A stretch of 64,000 nucleotides of DNA, from positions 1 to 64,000 of the forward strand of contig JBAIAA010001144.1 of assembly GCA_037893245.1 (NCBI GenBank), written 5' to 3'. The position numbers were made by a program, and so were the translations under genes. The stretch's first letter is position 1. Each line of letters starts with the position of its first letter. This document shows positions 57,592 to 64,000 of this stretch, piece by piece. Source of the DNA: Crossaster papposus (lineage: Eukaryota > Echinodermata > Asteroidea > Velatida > Solasteridae). Under the pieces are notes generated by a model. That model saw only the letters and a program-made list of their open reading frames with translations, ran no database searches and had not been told where the DNA came from.

Positions 57592-58648
57592 CTACACCTT
57601 GTAAACCTTCAATTTATAAAACTTCTTTAATGTTTCAGTCATCCATGTGTGGAGAGCGCCTTGGTCTAGCTGTGACAAGGGGTTTCTTGAGAAGTTGAGG
57701 AAGGCATGAAGTTTTCGTCCTGGATTGCGAGAAAATATGCATTCTTTATGCATATGTGCCAGTAGGGCTAGAACGTCTTCTTCAGCAGTCTTACTCTTGT
57801 GCTTCCCTGAAGGCTTCTTGACGTTGGCAGCCTTGTCTGCATGGTACAGGACTTTGTCAAGTGTATGAGCAGCCTGTCCCACCCTTTCAATGGACTTCAC
57901 AGTGACTTTCCCATGAAAACCCCGACACTCTTGTTTAAGCAGTTTGTTCTTGTGCTCCATTACCCTGTCCATTTCCACGTTGGTGTTCGGTTTTCCCTTA
58001 TGATTGATGAACCTGTTCCAAGTGAGTTGATGTGCCATTCTAGGTGAAAGGAGGCATTTGATTTGTGCCAAAAGTCGTAATATCTGGTAGGCATACTTTG
58101 ATTTACCAGCTACTCTGAAGTGGTACAGCATGAACTTGTACAGAAGTAGGATTCTGCCACCATCACCGTGTTTTCTTGCATCGGTGAAATCTTGTGCCAA
58201 CAGACATAGACCGAGGCTTGCACAGCAGTAATTCTGCACCGAGTCTTCTTGGAGATCAAGTGTTGGTTGACACTTTTCCTTCAGTGACAGTCCTTCATGT
58301 TTTGTACTGAAATGCTTCTTCAAGCTTGACATACGCTTATAGGTCTTGGTGCACTCTGGGCATTTCAGTTTGTTATCTTTGAGTGGTGTTGGTGTCGAGA
58401 ATATTGCATACTGATTAAGAAGCTCTCCCATCACTGTCTTGAAGTACTCCTGTTTTTCCATTGTTGAAATGTCGAAACCGTGACGCAACACCTGTCCATT
58501 TGGTCCATCCATCCCAAAGAATTCCAAGGCAGCACCGAGGATGAGGGCTTCTGTGTACCTGCAAGAAGTATAAGAAAAACACGGCAAAAACCTTTAGTGG
58601 GTCATGTGAACACAAATTTCAGTCAATAGCAGTGGTGGTGGAAGGTGT

Positions 58649-58666
58649 CCCCCCCCCCCCCCCCCT
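58649..58666. repeat. Poly-C tract in intron
   Basis: A run of about 18 C in the last intron of the DUF6589-like gene. Confidence 0.9.
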
Positions 58667-59417
58667 CCTCATCATGTGAATCGGTAAACCGTTAAGGCAA
58701 GAACAGGTTATGGTTCATAACAATCCTATCATTTATTGCCACAAAACCCATCTCTTGGAAACATGAAAACTACCCACTTGATTCAGTTAATAATTCAATA
58801 GAGTTTCAACAAGGACTGTTTGGTGTGGCAAACACTTACACATTACAGTTTCTTTGTGTCATTCATTCACTTTGGGATTCATTTGTGGATTTTGGCCCCT
58901 TCAATCAGTTCTGTCAGCTTGTACTCATTTACAAAAGAGCTACTTACTTGTTCAGGAAGTCACTGCAGGCATTGATGTATTTCATGGGATCATTTGGCAC
59001 ACTGTAGGCTTTGAGGAAATTCCTAGCAGCATACAGGGTGCAGACATCTTAGCTCTGGAGCCTACTTGGTCAGTAGAGTACAACAATTTCCACATCACCT
59101 GTTAAACAAAAGTTGTAAAAATCTTCATAATCAACGTCGTACCACAGCAAAGGTAAAGTATTTACTACATTTATATAATAAAATATCACTATTCAGTATT
59201 GATACATACTTGAGCTACAGGTTATAATGATACGTATTTGTAGTTTGGTTTTAAGGTTTCATAATGATACAAAAATGTATACAACTTTTGAAAAGACTTC
59301 AGATTTAGTACTTGGGCCAATAACCAATTTCAATATTTGCTCGCCACATTTTTCTTGTGCTGTTTCTCCTGGTGCCTGTCCCTTTTTTCTACATGTATTC
59401 ATCTTTTTTGGTTGGCT

Positions 59418-59635
59418 CATTAATCGTTACCCTAAAATATAAAGCAATATACGCTGTGCCCCCCCCCCCCCCCCGCCCACAAGAGGTGACGTGACAGTAA
59501 AAACATAGCATGGCTATATACACACTATCGTGGACGCATATAGCCATGCTATGTTCTTACCGTCATCTTTCGTCATCTTTTGTGGGCGGGGGCACGGCGC
59601 ATATATTGCTTTTCATTTTAGGGGTACGATTAATA
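59418..59635. mobile_element. Fold-back element (~218 bp) in intron 4 of the DUF6589-like gene
   Basis: Both arms start TTAATCGTnnCCCTAAAAT, pass through a C-rich stretch and GCCCACAA, and meet at AACATAGCATGGCTATATA around an ~18 bp loop. It is noncoding, with a hairpin over nearly its whole length. The poly-C tract at 59459-59475 is inside the left arm. Confidence 0.85.
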
Positions 59636-61698
59636 AGCAAACAAAAACAGATATGAAATTTTTTTTAGCAGTTGTTAAGTTTTAAGCATTATTAAAGCGT
59701 ATATTTTGCCATATTCAAGTTTTGAATTTCAGGTACCCTTTAATGCAGTGCATACCTGGTAGAAATTACCCAGACCATGGAAATCTTCAAACGCCGGTAT
59801 GAGGCCTCCCCATCGAGCCCCTTTTGGTGAATCCCGTCTGTCTTCCTGGATGTTCTCCTGGCGTTCTGTAGTTAGTTGATCTCCTCCACTGATGACTTGC
59901 ATAGGGTGGTTTGTGTCGGAGTCTGGAACGTACACGTTAATGTAATCCATAATCTTGGCAATTCCCTCGTTGGCAAGGCCGATCTGGCAGTAAAAAGAAA
60001 GAAAAAAATACACATGTCAGTTGAATGTGAAATGCTTCTAAGGAATTTACTAATTGAAAAAGCTGAAATTTTCTTGGGATTCAGAATTATTAACAATAAA
60101 GCATGGTTGAAAAATCAATTGCACTTTATGTCAATTTGTTTTCTTCTTTTGATCCAATCAAGCTTGAAAATTGGGTTATTGGAAAATGTATCTTATATGG
60201 CTTGAATGACAACAAAGACACACTAGGTTTTGGAAGAAACACTTCAGTAACATTTGCTTACCACTTCAGACTTCTGATGGGTTATATTACTATACATGTG
60301 AGCTCGATGAACAGGAACAAACTGCCTGAAGTCTGAAAAGGCTGGCAGGTAATTCACAATAACTTTGCCAACGAGGTAGATCCAACCCTTCCTCAATTCA
60401 AGGTTGTCCTGAACATCTGGGACAAACTCTGCTAAGTCGACTGTATTGAAGTCTCTGGTAGGACAGTCATCAGGCAGATGATTACCGGATATCTGTTGAA
60501 TATTCATGACAATTTGAATTAATAATTAGGTATAAATTTAGAATTAAAACAAGTGTAAATTTTATTGAAATTTTATTCGAAACTGCTGCAAACTGCTCAC
60601 TAAAAATAAAGACCTGAATTACATAAATCAAAACATTAATGTGGCCTGACGTTTCGAAGTTAGCAAGTTCTTCAGAGGCTAGAAGACAATTTGTGTTTGT
60701 TTATAGATAATTCCTACCCTGTTCTTAATTGCCATGGCATTACAGTAGTGAAGATCCTTTGCTCCATGATGCATTGTTGCTTGCCTGGGTGTGATTCTGA
60801 AGTCAACATTGTCGGTTATTATTCTGAATCCAGGGTGTCTGGTTAACTTCTGTTGTTTCAGTTGCTCCACTAGTTTCTCAACATGGTCCTGATCCTCTGG
60901 CTGAGCCAACCCCATTTCTACTTCCGTCTTGAGGAAATCAATGGAGAGAGTTTCTTCAGCATGATCCTTTTCATATTTCATCTGCTCTGCCCACTTTCTT
61001 ACACTTGCATCAAAATCTGTGCTAAGACTTGTCTGTCTAGATATGATAGTGTCATACGCTATTGTCAGCCCTCTGGAATGGAGTCTTTGCACTGCTTGTT
61101 TGGTAATGCCTCCCCGTTTCAGTTGTAGCCCTGTCATAGTTTGGTGACTGTTCATGTGTCTGTTCCTGCAGTGTAGAAGGGAACCAACTGCTGTCATCCT
61201 TGCAGGGAGGGTGTCTTCTTTACCTCTCATCTTGCTCCTCTCTCTCCGGGGTCCCACTGCCACAGTCTCTATAATCTCCAACAAAACAGGGGCTTGTCTT
61301 TGAAGTTCTTCTTCTTGCTGTTTGTATGACCAATTCTGGAGTTTAAGAAAACAAATTTATGCTCCCGTTTCTAGGAGATTTGCAACTTTCCTAATGATCA
61401 TGATATAGGATCTTTAACTTGTGCAAACAGTAAACATCAAAACCACCTCTAGTCAACTTGCAATGTCCAAAAAAAGTTACTTACATAAACTTTTGCGAAT
61501 ATCACAACTATCACATGATGGAGTGCATTTATTAAACATAATTGTTTTGTTGCAAGGGCCTGTATAAGATGTTTTGTGTGGAAACCTACCTCCAGAGCAT
61601 CTTTGTCAGTCCTTCTGAATAGGGAATGATTGCTTGTGCTGCACAAATTCTGTGCTTCTTCCGCGTTAAACCATTGCTATGACGTCACGCTATTGTTA

Positions 61699-61830
61699 AA
61701 AGTGTGGATTCGTATCTACGAATCAACGCTTTGGACAATAACAGTGGATTCGTATCTACGAATCTTTAGTAAAGTGTGGATTCGGAACGGTTTTTATCTT
61801 GCCTACATTTGTAACAATTACGAATCCACG
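61699..61830. repeat. Cluster of GTGGATTCGTATCTACGAATC palindromic words
   Basis: GTGGATTCGTA occurs near 61706, 61743 and 61778 (the last as GTGGATTCGGA), with the inverted TACGAATCCAC near 61820. The same word forms the ends of the fold-back at 63413-63533, so these are probably fragments of that family. Confidence 0.65.
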
Positions 61831-63412
61831 GTTATTCAATTCCTCAACCCTAATCCAACCCTGATTACGTAAGAGCCTCGAGAACCTCACTTTAGGCCAA
61901 ATAATAAAATAAACATGTTTGTCTTTTTTTTAGAAGGAAGGAGGAGGCCTTTTTTTCTTTCTTTTTTAATAGCCGCTCGACACATTTTAATATGGGTCAT
62001 GTAGTGAACATGTCACGCCCTATCATTCTATTTGAAATTAAAACATGTCTCACCCACGAATAAAAATCTAAATTCATGTGGGTCGATCATGTATGCACCA
62101 TACACCTCACACCCTAGCCTTCCCATTAGAAACAAATATATTTTCACAGCATGTACACAGTGATGCTAAAGTCCAAATTACGATCTTAAAATTGTATTAT
62201 CTTTTTTAATTGGCTTTTTCGCAATTTTGAGAAAAAGCCTTTGTTTTTGTTCTGATTTTTGTTTTACTTCTTTTTTCTTTTTCTTTTTGGGACCAAAATG
62301 CAATAGACTTTGTACACGTTCTTTCGTACAAGCACTTTTCATAACAAGTCGTATCCAAACAAAACTTTACCCAAGCGAAGACCCTATAGTGAGCTCGTGT
62401 CTAGCAGACAGACATCATGGTGACGTCATCAGGGGGTAACGTGACGTCATATTAAATTTATTTAATCTTTGAAAATCAATAACAAATCACGCGCAAAAGA
62501 CCGGGACTTTAGGTTTGTGGCAATTGATAGGATAATCCAGGATCTTCATTTTATTTCGTGTGTGAGAAATCACGTGACCCTTCCTTTCGGTCCAAACCGA
62601 AAGTGCCTTGTAATTTGAAAGTGAAAAATGATATGAACTTACTTTAAACGATGTTAGTGTTTGGCTAGTGTACTTTTCAAAAACATTACCGGCGACGTCA
62701 TAACATGTTATAGCACCCTCTGGCGGCAGGTTCAAAATTGATATTCAGTTGATGTGTGTGGCGAAGTTTGCTGAAATCACTTTATAATTGATGTATATAA
62801 TAGCTTCATGTTAGAAACAATTTGACCGGGAGAAAAAAAATATGACGTCACCAGACCGGAAGTTAGAATGAAAAGACTTGAAGCCATCATTCAATTGTAT
62901 GTGATTTATTACGTTTTAAGACCTTGAAGCCATATCTCAGCAACGGATCATGTTAAAATAAAAATAATTGTGTATTGGGTTGGTTAGGTAGTTCACCAAA
63001 AGTTTACAAATGTGTGACGTTATCGTTTTAATCACCTTTAATCTGTAACCTAAATTCGTTTTGATTACTTTTAATGTGTTTAAAAAATTTTCCTTTTGAA
63101 TGGTTTTTACGGGGGGGGGGGGGGGGGGGGTGCGAAAAGGCCCTATATGTTCTGTTCCTCGAACAGACGTAGTTCTAGTTATTATTATTTATTTTTTTTA
63201 AAGATAATAAAAGTTATTATTTTTGTGAAAAAAAAAGAAAAGGAGGCGGCCTCTAAAAAAGAAGCGGGCGGTGACGCTAAACGTATTTTTTTTTTAGTTG
63301 GCCTTATGTAAATTACGTCTATGGCCACGATACATGCATGCCTTTTCATCTCCACTCAACTGGGTAGTTAATAACAATACTTCTTTTGACGCAATGGTTT
63401 AAGTCAGAGAAT
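61831..63412. other. No recognisable gene; poly-G tract
   Basis: Noncoding, AT-rich, with a poly-G run near 63111-63131 and purine-rich stretches near 63225-63290. Open frames here are short and lack motifs. Confidence 0.55.
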
Positions 63413-63533
63413 ACACTCGCAAGTGTGGATTCGTATTTAAGAATTTAAGAATTTAAGAATTTAAGAATCCACTCGGCGCTTCGCGCCTCGTGAATTCGTA
63501 ATTACGAATCCACACTTTCTCGTGTATTCTCCT
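63413..63533. mobile_element. Small fold-back element (~120 bp)
   Basis: The inverted ends are GAGAATACACTCGCAAGTGT plus GGATTCGTA on the left and, reverse-complemented, GAGAATACACGAGAAAGTGT plus GGATTCGTA on the right. The interior has four AATTTAAG repeats and a GGCGCTTCGCGCC mini-hairpin. Confidence 0.8.
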
Positions 63534-64000
63534 ATACATAATGTACAAGATCTCCTATATCAAAATAAATCAAAGAAAAACAGTTCTATTGTTCAGTGAC
63601 TAATAAAATTGAATACTAATTTTATATATTTCTTTATTTATCTTTAATTGCAAACTTACTAGGGATATATACAAGTAAACATTATGCAAATCGCAAACAG
63701 TTTATGCTCATTTGCTCATACTTGTCAAAAATAAAAACACTGGGACCCAATAAGTTGGGCTTTCTTTCATTGTGGACAAGTTTATAACCATGGTCTTGCA
63801 TCAACCCCTTACTTGGAGCCCGATTGGTGACTATATTGAAGGTAATTATCAGCCCAGATTTTCTATTTTTACTGAAAATAAACTGCATAATATGCCCTTA
63901 TCATGAATAAAAAATAAAAAAAATTGACAGTTTGGGCAAATTTAAAAAAGAAAGACAAACCAACAAAAAAAGATCCATATAAAGTGCAAAGGGAACTGAG
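63534..64000. other. No recognisable gene
   Basis: AT-rich noncoding sequence to the window edge. Confidence 0.5.

Larger units (their letters stand above)
57592..61676 (-). pseudogene. DUF6589-like zinc-finger transposase-like gene, six exons, one frameshift
   Basis: Exons in order are 61590-61676, 60718-61335, 60262-60492, 59756-59983, 58948-59098 and 57592-58558, all with GT-AG borders and compatible phases except in exon 5. Landmarks are AQNLCSTSNHSLFRRTDKDA (exon 1), IITDNVDFRITPRQ (exon 2), GWIYLVGKVIVNYLP (exon 3), MQVISGGDQLTTERQENIQ (exon 4), TLYAARNFLKAY (exon 5), and in exon 6 a C2H2 finger CPECTKTYKRMSSLKKH plus DRVMEHKNKLLKQ. The overall pattern matches, from memory, metazoan DUF6589 proteins, which are thought to be transposon-derived; the acidic DNVD and GDQLT positions suggest an RNase H-like core. 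Exon 5 needs one more base near 59049 to keep frame, so the copy is either just dead or carries an assembly error. The true N-terminus may lie in a further upstream exon. Confidence 0.7.

Noticed and set aside
48775-61900. Terminal inverted repeats bounding the helicase-nuclease-DUF6589 cluster
   Set aside because: I compared sequence around 48.78-48.86 kb and 61.65-61.90 kb and found no convincing inverted match, so I do not call one transposon.
63096-63311. Gly-rich frame with Lys-rich tail
   Set aside because: It begins at a poly-G tract and runs through A-rich sequence. There is no homology or splice support.

Overview
This window is eukaryotic nuclear DNA, most likely from a marine deuterostome invertebrate; an echinoderm fits best, but this is inferred from content rather than proven. 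The support is a secreted invertebrate-type (i-type) lysozyme, spliced genes with GT-AG introns, a tRNA-derived SINE, homopolymer and dinucleotide tracts, and a very dense and varied set of transposable elements. No prokaryotic genes, tRNA genes, rRNA genes or CRISPR arrays were seen.

Layout. (1) 1-16.3 kb is a lysozyme neighbourhood. A complete three-exon i-type lysozyme gene lies on the minus strand (exons 13280-13325, 11361-11552, 7561-7766; 147 aa). A second copy of its promoter and signal-peptide exon lies at 3738-4020. The introns and flanks hold a decayed DD34E Tc1-like transposon with intact ends (4536-5966), a fold-back element, a P-element/THAP9-like transposase pseudogene (14826-16150), and several terminal-inverted-repeat (TIR) elements. 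Several of these elements are filled with their own short motif. (2) 16.3-19.05 kb holds a dispersed-repeat fragment, an inverted-repeat element, an ~80 bp minisatellite, and a truncated TIR element followed by a broken gene with a BESS/MADF-like motif. (3) 19048-48774 is one uninterrupted head-to-tail array of 19 copies of a non-autonomous Helitron on the minus strand. Each copy begins near TCTATACTATAAAAG and ends in a GC-rich hairpin plus CTAG. The whole array sits in a single A/T target site. (4) 48.8-61.7 kb holds an apparently intact three-exon RecQ-like helicase gene (+), a long palindrome made of two decayed copies of a PIN/XPG-like nuclease gene, and a six-exon zinc-finger gene resembling DUF6589 transposase-like proteins (-) with one frameshift. 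(5) 61.7-64 kb has no recognisable gene.

The two points of most interest are these. First, the Helitron array has perfect end-to-end junctions, which is what rolling-circle read-through would leave. Second, a helicase, a nuclease and a transposase-like protein are clustered next to it. That combination resembles the gene content reported for Academ-type DNA transposons, but no TIRs bounding the cluster were found, so it remains a hypothesis. A recurring theme is TIR elements whose interior is saturated with a family-specific short motif in both orientations.
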